From Puccinia triticina (taxonomy: Eukaryota; Basidiomycota; Pucciniomycetes; Pucciniales; Pucciniaceae): a stretch of 64,000 bases of DNA. The position numbers were made by a program, and so were the translations under genes. The stretch covers positions 372,001 through 436,000 of the forward strand of contig NC_070558.1 in the NCBI RefSeq assembly GCF_026914185.1, written 5' to 3'. The notes under the pieces are model-generated. The model had not been told where the DNA came from and made no database searches. It saw nothing but the letters and a program-made list of their open reading frames with translations. Below are positions 46,080 through 57,191 of the stretch, in pieces. Position 1 is the first letter of the stretch. Every line of letters starts with the position of its first letter.

Positions 46080-48163
46080 TCATGGGAGACGGTGGCTATT
46101 GATTATATTGATTAGTGCTCTAAAACATTCCTGTCGATGAATGTGCCGTATTAATCTTTTCAAACTCTGATAGTCAAGAAGTCCCATTCCTTCAGATGCC
46201 ATCGCTAACTTGGCGCGAACAGCTGCCTCAATCCATTGCAGATGATATCCAGTGAAATACCCCAGGTTGTTGATAAATGACCTTTCTGATTTGATGACTT
46301 CTTCAATGCAATCTTTGTGCATCAATTTCATGAAATTAATCGAGGCAGCTTCCTGGGATAAGTCGTCACCTGCGAAGGAGGGGTTTCAAAGTAAGACTTC
46401 AGCCACGATTTACAAGTCATGTGCTGGATTTTGGTCTTACCGATAAAACTGACCTGGGTTAAACGACCCAACTGGCCTATGAGGTGTTTCTTTTTCACTT
46501 TTCTCAGCTTGACCTGGTCATTTGGTATTCAGGTTGTTTTTTGATCAAAAGATTGAATCAAAATTCAGTTCCGAAACATTTTCGTATGTCCGAAGAAAAT
46601 TCACAAAATGTAAAACTCACTGATAATTTTTTTATCAATCAAAGAGAGGGACTTAGAAATCTCGTCTAATTGTGCGTCGAGTTCCTTATTTGAATGCGTT
46701 TTGTCATGTACAGCTTCAAGAATCCATCAACCAACACATCCGGAGCTCAATATTTGAATTTAAAATTGAATCACTCTGCTTGGTAAAATGTCTACTTACC
46801 GTCCTGATATTCATGGATCTTAGTATCAAGTGCTTCTCGTGCTCGGAAGATTGCCCAATCTTATTATGATGGTTTGTCAATTAGTTTTTCAAGTAGAAAT
46901 CCAGATTTAAAACTCAGCCCAAACAATCCTGCTTGCAGTGCTTTTCAAAGAAACCAGATGATGCTTGTCATTACTCACCTTCATGCGACACAATACGACC
47001 ACCCCTTAGTATTCCTTGTTCATCGCGAGAAGGTGTGCCTTTGTAGAGTTGCGCTTCAAGAAGAAAAAATTAAGAATTATGTTTAATACTAACATGAGCA
47101 CCAGTGGCATTGAAAACAATTAGATTGAGTTGAGCCAGTTCTACTTACTTAGGTGTTGATACAGTCCGTTGAAAAATTGATCTTGTTTTGCCTTTTCAAT
47201 GGACATTTCTATTATTATTATTATTATTTTCATTTCGTGATCAAAGTTCAAAATTAGCTTTGGATTTCAGATTGCTTCAAACATAAGAGCGTTTGTATTG
47301 CTCAGCAGGAATAAGATATAAAGAGGTCAATGCACCACTTGCGTTGCGAGTTCACGCGGGTCCACCCGGGCAACAAGTCATCCGGTTGAAGGATTGAGTG
47401 GTGGAACTTTTTTGCCTGATTATTAGATCAAAGCGATGAAAAGGAATACTCCTCACCATATGAATCGTCGAAATGAGCACGAATTTCATCCGGTTCTGTG
47501 GGTCGTGAATCTGATTTTCGCTCTTCAATCATGATCCCTTTACCTTCTACATAATTTGACAAATATCGATTATCGAAGAACATTGCGTTCAGGTTGATTA
47601 AAGAAGAAAAATGCGTTCAGGAAGGATCTCTTGGCTTGTCAAAAATGAGAGATCGCAAGTTAAATTTGACACTCACTTCTCAAGTCCCGATGAGCCTTGG
47701 TATCATCTGGAGCAATATAGGTGGAGGTTTAGAATCCTTCCTACATTTCGAGATTTGCTTGCTGAGGTATCAAGAAGTTAGAACTCACCTTTCGCCAGTG
47801 CGGCATTTTTGAAACCTGAGACAATATAACAAACATCAACAACCAACACCAAAGAAGAAATTGAAAAAGAAAAGATCGCCGTACCATCCAAATCCCTAGT
47901 TTCAGAGCCTCCTCTGCCTAAAAGACCTTCAGAGGATACAAATGATCAACAACCATTATTAATATCAAGCTGGGGCAAATTTTCGGCATCTTTTTCGCCT
48001 GAGGGAAATGCCTACTTTGATCTGCCAGATTTTTGCCACGTTTGAAAGCTCCGACATCCTCGGCACATCTCTTCACCAAAGGTTTTTGAATTATAAGTGG
48101 ATGGGCTGAAATGTTGTAGTAGCTTAAGAGCTGGGAGGCAACTAAAATCTTGGTCAAGAGCAT
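46080..48163 (-). CDS. Secreted protein gene A, many small exons
   Basis: Starts with a hydrophobic signal peptide (MLLTKILVASQLLSYYN, likely cut after ISA). About eleven short exons follow on the minus strand. Recognisable pieces: LVKRCAEDVGAF (to about 48030), LLGRGGSETRDLDG (about 47930-47885), FKNAALAK (about 47815), DDTKAHRDLR (about 47700), GIMIEERKSDSRPTEP (about 47540-47460), SIEKAKQDQFFNGLYQ (about 47205-47155), QLYKGTPSRDEQGIL (about 47050-46980), WAIFRAREALDTKI (about 46855-46800), NKELDAQLDEISKSL (about 46700-46620), a Glu/Lys-rich exon (about 46515-46455) and the last exon 46371-46080 (LMHKDCIEEVIK, MGLLDYQSLKRLI). The same exon order is seen at 55324-57020 and the last two at 51988-52480, which supports the model. 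Family unknown to me; a rust-specific secreted protein or effector candidate is an inference from secretion and local duplication. Confidence 0.68.
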
Positions 48164-48219
48164 GGCTACGAATAAAGCGGCGGTTTAAAAGTGAAACGCA
48201 AAGAAAATGATACTGGGCA

Positions 48220-48245
48220 GGGGGGGGGGGGGGGGGGGGGGGGGG
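48220..48245. repeat. Poly(G) tract in the promoter of secreted gene A
   Basis: 26 uninterrupted G on the plus strand (C on the coding strand), 57-82 bp upstream of the ATG and between it and the TATA-like box. The homologous position at 57060-57100 of gene C has GATACTGAGCAG without the G run, so the tract expanded in this copy. The exact length may be a sequencing estimate. Confidence 0.8.
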
Positions 48246-48275
48246 ACCTGGTGGGAATAGCCGAACCAGAGCCCA

Positions 48276-48291
48276 TGGCTATTTATTATGT
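48276..48291 (-). promoter_or_regulatory. TATA-like box of secreted gene A
   Basis: CATAATAAATAGCC on the minus strand, about 115-125 bp before the ATG. Gene C has GATTATAAATAGCCC at the matching place, so this promoter element is conserved between the two copies. Confidence 0.5.
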
Positions 48292-48499
48292 TATTTGTCT
48301 TCATTCTTGACAAAGAAATCCCTAGCATAAGCAGTTGTATCAAGAAGTCGCATGAAACAAGTTCACAATTGCCTCGAAAAAAGATGAAACTTGACCTACC
48401 TGAATCTATTGGAGTTGAAGTGATACCCACCTGCCCTTGAAGCTATGTACCTATTCCGCGACATGATTATGGTAATCAACTCGCTCTCCCTTGAAGCAG

Positions 48500-50337
48500 G
48501 GCTACTGACCTAATTGCCGTTCTCCCCAGGCGGGGTGGTTAACACCTATTGCACTTAGCTGAGTTGGAAGAAGGGGCGCTTTGACACTAATCCTAATCCT
48601 CAAAGATAGCAGGCCAAGCAATAATTTTTTATCCAACCTGACACTTGGCCAATATGATTGGAGACAATCAAGCAATGGTTTCAACAAGAAACCAGAACCA
48701 ATCTGTATTTGTTGATCCTGCGTCCTCGACCATCTTGAGAAATCTGGAAGTGGACGCGGCAAACGGACCTTGGAAAGTTTGAGGTTGTGCTGGTACTGCT
48801 ACATAGTCTCGAACTTGTACACCAACTGTGTCGCGTTGGGAGAACCACGAGGAGCAATGGGCCTCACTCGATGGGTTGTGAGGCTGCACCATCAGCTTTA
48901 TAGCCTGCCGAGAACGGTCTTACTGTTAACACGGCGGGTGATGCGCGGCAAGTTCTGCCCGTTTCTGCGCTAATGGTGGCCCACGGGCGCAGCTTCTCAG
49001 ACCGTTATGTCAGGCGGGTGAAGTCATACATAAATTATGAACTGACCCAAGAGAAGAAGTCTGAATGCTTCAGGCCCACAAACAAAAATAGTGGGGATAG
49101 TTGGAGAGGAATCTCGAGGAGCGTTATAGATCGGAAGAGTCGGTTATGTAGTTTCAGGAGGGCCATTCTGACTCTACTGCCTTGAGTCGAGCGATCCTGT
49201 TTGGTAGAGATCCGACGGATACTTCGTCGCTGCCATCAATCTGTGGCCGGACGGCAGATGATTTAGATGATCAGGTCTACCGACTCACACCAGTCTCGTA
49301 ACACTCACCATCGTAATATTGCCTTGAACTTGATCGGCCCGTCCAAGCCATATAACCTACAATTCAGACAAACAAAACAAATTTAAAAATTAGTTGTGAA
49401 GTTTCCGTTATATTTGTTGCAGTGGAAATCTACGAAAAGGCTCATGCTGCTTAACTCAGAGACATATGCCGCAAGTTCGTCTCTGAACTTCCAAACGATA
49501 AACGCCTCAGCAGCGACAAAAGCAGATGAAGAGGGAACAGTGTGAGAGCTTGATGGTGGGATAGAAGAAGTGAATTGTTGTTGTTGTTGCTGCTTGGCTT
49601 TGATAGCAGTGGCAACGTAAAATTCAACACCAGCATGAGGTTCGTTGTGATCTTGTCGACAAACGTCTTCGAGTTCATCATAATGGTAGCGGACCTTCAG
49701 TGATTGCAGGTGATTGCTGCGTGGAGCCGTCAATGAACTGATGCGTCCGTAGGTCGTGGGATCTGCGATAAAGCTCTTTCAGCGTTCAACTGTTGAGATA
49801 TTGTTTGATTTTCTTACAAAAACAAAGACGTAGGGAGACAAACTGAACTTGCGAATCTCACTAGCCAGACCGTATTGGCTAAAGGCATCTTTAGAGACTA
49901 GAAGCCTGAGCCAAAGTATATACTCGGCAGGTAACAAACAACGGGTAACCATGATCCAGCGTATTATCATAGGCAGCAATTGGCGGATCCTGCAAGAAAA
50001 AACAAAACGAAGAGTGAGCACGTGTCATCCAGACACAAGCTGCCAGTGGTTGCTTGCTCAGAGACAGAAGGAAAAGCGGACGACTGACAAAACATTTCTC
50101 TAATGAACTCGCCAAGCTGGCTGAGTTTGACACGCCGAGCTCCAATCAACGTCGCTCAAGTAGGACGACTGGCAGGACTTCAAAGTTAGTCTTGCGGGTT
50201 GCGAAGTCTACAGACCCAGAGAGCAAATCAATTCATTAGACAAGGAGTAAGTTGTGCGTAGGAGTAAGAGGAGACAAGTACATACCTCAAGATAGCGGTT
50301 TGAGGGAAAGATTCATAGATCGGTCTGGCGATGCTAT
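48500..50337 (-). pseudogene. Duplicated, decayed 3' part of DIS3 and its downstream flank
   Basis: Aligns in order with 58520-60255: first the 3' flank, then the S1/C-terminal exons and the end of the RNB domain. Shared DNA landmarks are TTTCAGGAGG (49151 and 59033), GAGCGATCCTGTT, CTAGCCAGACCGTA (49860 and 59800) and TTCATAGATC (50309 and 60250). Protein remnants include GVEFYVATAIKAKQ. A CAA-type repeat has expanded to a poly-Gln (about 49575-49596), and frames are broken by indels. RT hallmarks or introns have not been lost by retroposition: intron positions are kept, so this is a DNA-level duplication. It ends abruptly at about 50337 against the LON fragment. Confidence 0.8.
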
Positions 50338-50690
50338 TATGCTCGATTGGATTCCCGGAGGTGCCGATGTTCTTGCAGATCCTCGGAACCCGCTACAGCT
50401 TGCTGAATGCTGATCCGAAGTCCGTCGACCGACTGGAAGCTTGGTCTCGTCCGAGCTTAACAAAGCCTCTCTGGAGGAGAGCCCCGCAGGGTCTTCGGAG
50501 GCTGAAGACATCCTCGCGTTCGATCACCAGCTGCCCAACAGCCAATTCATCCGTCTTCACCCGGCCGATATCCGTCCGACGGCGCATCGAGAGGGCCAGT
50601 CCACTTCACCGGTTCATCTGAGGCCAGGGGATGTGACCGGTTTAGGATTGGCTTAACTGGTCGCCATGGATGACATGGATGATGGTGTTT
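50338..50690 (+). pseudogene. Fragment of the LON domain of the LON-RING gene
   Basis: Starts GCTCGATTGGATTCC as at 42601 and continues through GGTGCCGATGTTCTTGCAG to the GAGGCCAGGGGATGTGACC block (42881 in the parent), with internal deletions and frameshifts. It corresponds to parent positions about 42600-42970. Orientation is plus, opposite to the DIS3 remnant it joins. Confidence 0.8.
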
Positions 50691-51518
50691 TTGAGCCTCT
50701 CCGATCCAAGCCCTTCGGACCCCCCTCCAGAGTCCAAATCAATTACAGAGGGAACTATCACCGAAACCATACACATACAAACGTTCTTCCCTCAAGTCAA
50801 TACCCCTCCAACCAAAGCATTATTTTATTTGGTTCTTCAAAGTCTAAGGTTAACCAATTGGGTGTTTTTGTGCAGAGCAAAAATTAACCGCTTTCATGCA
50901 ACGGAAACCTGGCCGCAGAGCCTGTTAGAGATTCACAGAGTTTTCCTCTTGGAAAATTCCAACCGCATCTACGCCACTCAATTGAAGTAGATCCTACTGT
51001 AGGCAAAATACTTAATAGTACAAGGAGGATTGGGGATTACAGTTGGTGAGGGACTTGGATGGATACATCCAGGAAAACTCAATCAGGATGATTGGAAGAC
51101 ATCATTCTTTGAATGGGTTGTTCAATCTCTGGGAGTACTTTTCCAATAGATCCAGTGGATTCTTGGGACCTCTCAGATTGAAAACAAGAGGCTTGGATGC
51201 AAAGAAAACAAATCTTTAGAGAGAAAAAAATGCTCATGAGAGATAACCAATGTTGACACATATAGTCAATAGAAAGTATGACATATGCCTACAAGATTGA
51301 TTCTAACAAGCTAATTTTTTATTATGATGATGATTATGGTGATCATGATGATGAAAAAAATCAAGAGAAAAGCAAATCCTACCCCAAAGTGGAATCAATC
51401 ACAAAAAAAAATAAGCATGATTTTGCAAAAGATGACTATGATAAGTGAAAGGATTTCAGAAAAGATACCATTTGGCAACATGATCCTTCAAATTTGAGAT
51501 CCATGGATTCTGGGATTG
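50691..51518. other. AT-rich spacer, no gene seen
   Basis: About 830 bp of AT-rich sequence with short open frames of no recognisable type. It leads into the left arm of the inverted duplication. Confidence 0.4.
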
Positions 51519-51958
51519 GTGAATCACAACACAAAAAATTCACATCATATTTGCAAGGTAAGTATAATTTTGATAACAGAATCTCATCATATGAAGTGGG
51601 TATCAAGGCTGATGTTGTTCATTGGAAAAAAAATCTTTGTAGAGCAAGGTTTGGAAGACATGGAAAATTTCCTGGTTGATTTGACAAAATCAATCCAAAA
51701 AGATTGTATTGAAGACATTCTTAAGGAGTTAAGGCCATATCTGACAAGAAAATTTTTTTTTGGTGTTGAAGATGTTGATTTAATTCAGGAAGATGCACGC
51801 AAGAAAGCAAATTTATTACATCAAGAAATGGGGCTTCTTGAATACAAGAATTTGAAATTGTTGATGCAGAATCTACAATTAGAGGCAAGTATTAGACAGC
51901 TCATCAAGATAATCAATTTCAAAGACCCACGTTGGTTTGTCAGGTGTTTTGGCCCTGA
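51519..51958 (+). repeat. Inverted duplication, left arm (copy of a secreted-family exon)
   Basis: 440 bp that is the reverse complement of 51998-52438 with only a handful of differences (for example TTTC against TGTC near 51918). The arm begins at GGTGAATC and ends at GGCCCTGA. It holds the intron donor GTAAGT and the last exon of the secreted family reading DCIEDILKELRPYL and MGLLEYKNLKLLMQN on the plus strand. The central 39 bp contain a second small pairing (GAAGAACTG with CAGTTCTTC). Confidence 0.92.
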
Positions 51959-51987
51959 TTCCTGAAGAACTGTTGGATTCTGGGATT

Positions 51988-52480
51988 CTACAGTTCTTCA
52001 GGGCCAAAACACCTGACAAACCAACGTGGGTCTTTGACATTGATTATCTTGATGAGCTGTCTAATACTTGCCTCTAATTGTAGATTCTGCATCAACAATT
52101 TCAAATTCTTGTATTCAAGAAGCCCCATTTCTTGATGTAATAAATTTGCTTTCTTGCGTGCATCTTCCTGAATTAAATCAACATCTTCAACACCAAAAAA
52201 AAATTTTCTTGTCAGATATGGCCTTAACTCCTTAAGAATGTCTTCAATACAATCTTTTTGGATTGATTTTGTCAAATCAACCAGGAAATTTTCCATGTCT
52301 TCCAAACCTTGCTCTACAAAGATTTTTTTTCCAATGAACAACATCAGCCTTGATACCCACTTCATATGATGAGATTCTGTTATCAAAATTATACTTACCT
52401 TGCAAATATGATGTGAATTTTTTGTGTTGTGATTCACCTTCATTTTCCTTAGCTTGGTCTGGTAATTCAATAGATGCAAG
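51988..52480 (-). pseudogene. 3' exons of a third secreted-family gene (right arm, parent copy)
   Basis: Contains the penultimate exon (after acceptor ACCAG: QAKENEGESQHKKFTSYLQ), its intron with GTAAGT, and the last exon (LEDMENFLVDLTKSIQ, DCIEDILKELRPYL, MGLLEYKNLKLL, ending GPEEL and a stop at 51988). These match gene A's last two exons (QAEKSEKETPHRP; DCIEEVIK, MGLLDYQSLKRL). The 42 bp upstream of the arm boundary at 52438 belong only to this side, so this side is the parent. No signal-peptide exon was found within reach, so the gene is a fragment unless its 5' exons are degenerate in 52540-52800. Confidence 0.72.
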
Positions 52481-53416
52481 TTGTGGGGTTTTTTTTTTTG
52501 TGATAAAAATTTAAGCTTTAGTTCACACACATTTTTCTTTTGATCAGTAACTTTTTTTATAAAACTTACTGACTACTCTCTTATCTAAGTTTATTAAAAC
52601 CACAGTTTTGCCAAAAAAAAAAAAATCAAGGGTTCCCCCTATATACAAGCAATCAAAAAAAAGAAAGTAAAACAAGCTAAATTAATGAACAAACAAACAA
52701 CACAAATCTTAACTGAAACATATCTACAAAAAAAGCAAAGGATTTAACGAACTCCCAGCCTGTGACATGCCACAGGTGAAAAGAGACCGGTGTTAACCCG
52801 CTCAGCCTGGCGCAAGTGCGTGGGGCAAAAGTCGGGGCTGCAAACCCCTCAGCCGATTGCAAGTGCAATTAGGGAGGGGGAGGATCACCACCAGTGCTCT
52901 GCAAATGCAAGAGCAGGGAGGATCACCTGGGGCATGAACCTTGGTGCAGTAGAAGGCCCCTTATATACTGAAGAAGCTGTGATTGCAGAGCGCACCATCA
53001 TCACCTTGGCCCAGAAAGCCACAAGCCACTGTGCCCGTTGCCAGGTGAATACAGTGATTCCTTGCTTGTATGTACAGCCCCTCTCACTACCCCTAAGCCA
53101 GTGCCACGGCAATCAACAAGGTACATACCAATCTGGCAGGGAGTCGAGCGCTTTGGGAGTCTCGCCAACTGCTCTGTCAATTTTCTTCGCCTAATACAAC
53201 CGGCCTTTGTGGCCTTCAATCTAAAGCCGCCTGCGACCACCACCTCTGCGATGCAATCCGCGCCCGCAACATATTCCCGTCTGCCACCAATTTCAACTTG
53301 GCCCATCCCGCCGTTCTTGTCAAGACCTCTCTCAGAATATCAAAAATTCTTCGCGCTCCATTGACCACTTGCTCGGCATCCCAACCAAAAACCCACCTGG
53401 CCCATAATCTCAACTA
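52481..53416. other. Spacer with possible degraded coding remnants
   Basis: 52481-52740 is AT-rich and might include worn upstream exons of the secreted-family fragment. 52790-53416 is GC-richer; a minus frame at 53216-53413 (WARWVFGWDAEQV, RRIFDILREVL) is open but unrecognised and adjoins the ketopantoate reductase remnant. Confidence 0.35.
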
Positions 53417-54581
53417 CCTCAGCTCCATTGGCGCTGGCACAGCTGCTGCTTTCATATCTTGTCGTAAGTCTCTAGAGGCCTTCAGTAGGTTGATCTTGTC
53501 GGTTCGGGTGGGGTACATGATCTCAAACTGAAGCTAATTCACCCTTTGTAGGATCACTTCGGTCTAGAGCGGCCGACCGGCTTCCCAGTCAAGCAACATC
53601 GAGGGCTTGATGGTCGCCCACTCACCGGCGCGCTCCGTCGACCGCAAGATCTGCTCTATGCTCGCAAACTCGGCCGGGAACTCCGCGAGCCCAAAGATTT
53701 TCAACGCTGCCCCAAATATCTCCCCCATGCATCCCGCTAAATGCTCCCGCAGGCCTCCGTCTTTCACCATCTCTGAGGGCGCCATTCCACCGGACAGGAT
53801 CAAGGTCGGTTTCATGGAAGTACTGCATTTAGTTTTTTCATGTTACATCTTCTTGTCAGTCCCATCTGATCTCCTCATAGATCTGCGAAGGGGTCTGATG
53901 GACTGACTTGATTTTTAGTTTGTGCCAACGAAGGATCTGGAGCTCTCTTTCGCCATAGATCTTAGCGTCGTTGATCTGGCCGTGCCGAAAAAGTTTGGCG
54001 TGGAGCTTGAGCCGAGTTTGCGAATGGAGCGCAAGTTGAGAGGCGACTGGAGGATGGGGATGGTCGAGATAGGGCCCGATACTGATCCGCGTCCATTGGT
54101 TATGTCTGACTCAGCCCGGCTGCAGCTGTTCAGCATTGACGACAGTCACGGCGCTGAGGATGAGGACCTGGGGGTGTCTCTGACAGTGGGCATCCTCGAA
54201 GCCGATGCCGTTTTGGATGAGCACCAATGTCGGAGGATGGCGGCCGTCGTTGGGTGTTTTCAAGAGAGGCGCGAGGAGAGCAGGGTCATCAACCGGTCGG
54301 CCAACACCTTTGTGCAGAAAACCACAAAATCCCAGCCGGATCTGCGTCCGGTTCCAGTTCCACTAGCGGGCCGAGCTCGTCGGCCCGCTTGACCAACTCG
54401 AACACCCGCGTTGGCCGGACCCTGTACGTGCCATATGTTTGACTCGAGATCTTGATGCCCTCTGTCTGAAAGGCTTCTTAGTTCGACCGGCAGACAAAAA
54501 CACCTTCGCCTCCGCCTCGGGCCCGTGTAGACGCGATCCGTAGAATGCACCCACTGCTCCCGCGCCAACTGCGCATATCAA
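53417..54581 (-). pseudogene. 2-dehydropantoate 2-reductase (PanE/ApbA-like) pseudogene
   Basis: The N-terminus has the NADP-binding start CAVGAGAVGAFYGSRLH. After a frameshift comes VFVCRSN, then TAA where a Tyr is usual, then EAFQTEGIKISSQTYG and VFELVKRADELGPL. DFVVFCTKVLAD and TLVLIQNGIGFED follow in other frames. The C-terminal domain is seen as SIEQILRST and ATIKPSMLLDWEAGRP (KPSML...GRP is the family's substrate site), followed by stops. Ketopantoate reductase makes pantoate for coenzyme A; fungi carry several paralogues. The stop codons and shifts indicate a dead copy. Confidence 0.75.
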
Positions 54582-55323
54582 TCAACCATTCAATGGGTTG
54601 TAAGTTTCTGGGATAAGGTATTTACATCTTCTTGATAAACAGTGTGTGTGTAAACTGACCTATGAGTATATTAGTCTGAAAAGCTACAATGATCCACTGG
54701 AAAACATTCCAGGCGAAAAATTTCCTTTTGCCTACCCTTGGCCTGTTGCTTCTCAGCTTGAAGATAGGCCTGGTCAAACATCTAGCAAAACAGGATATGA
54801 ATCTCTCTCTCTCTCAGACCGATCTCATTCCCAAAATCTTCATCACAAATCAGACGGGGTGCAGAAGGCATGAGTCTCTGCTGGGCTAATTAGGTGCTAA
54901 TTCAACATGAGCCCCAGATGGAGATCAACAAAACCCAACACCATAGCATTCACAAGAGTTGTTTGAACAATTTTTTTCCCTAATATTGAAGATCCACAAG
55001 GATCATTTGTATTGTCCTGCCACCAATACTCCAATTAGCTAAGGGCAGGGAATTGATTGAGAGCACATCAGTGACAGGGCCCAATACACCATGAGATTGT
55101 GAATTTCATGGTTCACTTGTTAATTGAGATGATGAGCAGTTAAGCAAAAGTTGAGAACAACTCAACTTGAGGGTCAAGTATGATTGGGGACAGTTTGAAG
55201 TGGAGATCTACAAAAGAATGCAACTCAAACATTTGGAGATCATATCTTTGGGGTTTTGATTTGGTCAGGGGGGGCTGTAAAGGTTGGACCCCTGAAAGTG
55301 CAGCGGCGTAGCCGCCTTGAACT
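54582..55323. other. AT-rich spacer, no gene seen
   Basis: About 740 bp with no recognisable frame. It contains a short CT microsatellite (about 54805-54818). Confidence 0.4.
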
Positions 55324-57020
55324 CTAGTTCAACTGATAGAGAGACTTTTCAATCTGCTTTGATTGTGCGTGAAGTTCCTCGTATGGTTTGTTTCCATATA
55401 CATCTTCAAATTGACAAAAAAAATCATTGAGCTAAATTCCAATATTTCAATCTCAGATTCAATGAATGCCTTGTCAAAAGTCTGCTTACTATACATATAT
55501 TCCACAACCTTCTTTTCAATTTCATAAAATCCATCATTGATTTCTTTATCTTATTTTTTCCATTTGATCAAGTGTTTTTCAAGAAGAATTTGTGATCAAA
55601 AAATCAATCCAAATATCTGTTCTTGAAAATTTGATTCTGATCAAAGAAAAAAAAAATTCATTGTGTCCACTCACCTTTAATCAATGCAAGATGGTCACTT
55701 TCATTTATTATTCCTTGTCTATTTGCAAATTCTTGTGTGTTTTTGTAAAGGGACTCTTCAATGGAAAGCCAATTTAAGAAATGATGTTTTATGAGTCACA
55801 ATTGGCATTTCAAATTTCTTGATTTGAATTGAATAAATCCTGCTTACTTAGGAACTGATAAAATTCTCTGAAAGATGGATCATTCTTTCTCTCTTCAATT
55901 GGAATCTCTACATGTTTTCATATTTTGATTCCATTCCAAGAAGATATTGGAATGTCAGAATAAGGAAATTTTTGGTGAGCAGGATTCAGGAATGAGAAAT
56001 GAAAAGACAATTATGTAGCACTTACGCTTTGAGCCATCTTGGGCCTCCCGGGCCAGGAAAAAAGCTGGTGAAAGAAGTCAGAATTGCTTTTTTTTGCTAA
56101 ATTATACAATTGAAGGAATGAAGATAAGACTGCTCACGGATTTCACCTATGACAGTATCATGATATAATTTTGTTTCTCTGTTATCTTCAGCAATTCCAG
56201 CTTCTTTCAAGGAACCAAAAAATTGGTCTTCACCATCCATGGATGTATCAAGTGTCAATTTTGAATGATCCCAAAGTCAATGTTTGAATCAAAAATTCAA
56301 AATTTATATTGTGAAAGCCTACTTACCAACAAGCTCAGAATATATTTCTTTTTTTCGTGAATCTGAACTTTGCTCTTCCAACTTAATTCCTTTATCTTCT
56401 GTTTTTTGTTTTGAATATCAATTCATCAAATTTAATTAAGAGAGTTTCTCTTGTATTTTCACAAATGAGAGATAGGAATTCAATGTTACACTTACTTCTC
56501 AAATCTGGATGAGCATTGTGATAATCTGGTTGTTAAACATTGATTATCATAGATGAAGGGTAACAATTCTTTTTGGAATTTTGGTGGTGTCAAAAACTGA
56601 CCTTCTGCTTGACCAGAACTTCCAGAACCTGACAAATAATCATCATCAACAATTCACACCAGAAATAAGGAATAAACTGCCATTTTACTCCATTCAAAAC
56701 AAATAAAATAAAATAGAAGAAAAGATTGACATACCATCCAATTCCCTGGTTTCCAACCCTCCTTTTCCTAGAAGGACTTCAGAGGCTAAAAATGATTAAG
56801 AATTATTATGAAAATCAAAGCTTAGAAAATTTGATACCATTGTTATCTGAGGGAAAGCTGGCATACTCTCTGGGTGACCAGCCAAATTCTTGCTGGCTTC
56901 TAAGGCTGAAATTTCCTCACCACATCTCTTTACCAAAGCATTTTGAGGTAAAAGCGGATGAGCTGAGATGTTGTAGTAGCTTAAGAGCTTGAAGGCAACT
57001 AAGATCTTGGTCAAGAGCAT
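55324..57020 (-). CDS. Secreted protein gene C, paralogue of gene A lacking the last exons
   Basis: Signal peptide MLLTKILVAFKLLSYYN, nearly the same as gene A. Matching exons in order: VKRCGEEISALEASKNLAG, SEVLLGKGGLETRELD (after acceptor TTTTAG), GSGSSGQAE, DYHNAHPDLR, IKLEEQSSDSRKKE, QFFGSLKEAGIAEDN (absent or decayed in gene A), FLAREAQDGSK, IPIEERKNDPSFREFYQ, SLYKNTQEFANRQGI, KEINDGFYEIEKK and NKPYEELHAQSKQIEKSL. The frame then stops at TAG 55324-55326, inside the region where gene A continues for two more exons. No copy of the last exon lies downstream, so gene C is C-terminally truncated by about 120 residues. Introns are of the GTAAGT/GTGAGT type. Expression is unknown. Confidence 0.58.
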
Positions 57021-57132
57021 CACTGTAGTATGAATGACACAGCTGGAGAAATTATTGTTTGAAAGTTGAAGTTGTAAGATAATGATACTGAGCAGTGGAA
57101 TAAACTGGTGAAGAGAGCCAAACCACAGAACC

Positions 57133-57147
57133 AATGGGCTATTTATA
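57133..57147 (-). promoter_or_regulatory. TATA-like box of secreted gene C
   Basis: GATTATAAATAGCCC on the minus strand, about 115-125 bp upstream of the ATG at 57020, conserved with gene A. A MITE starts about 45 bp further upstream. Confidence 0.5.
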
Positions 57148-57191
57148 ATCTTATTTTCCTCAATATCTCCCCTGAAATAGCGTGCTAGCAC

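Noticed and set aside
46484..46669. Several plus-strand frames between 46.2 and 47.1 kb
   Set aside because: Antisense to, or introns of, secreted gene A.
51516..51965. 149-codon plus frame as a separate gene
   Set aside because: It is the left arm of the inverted duplication, lacking a signal peptide and upstream exons.
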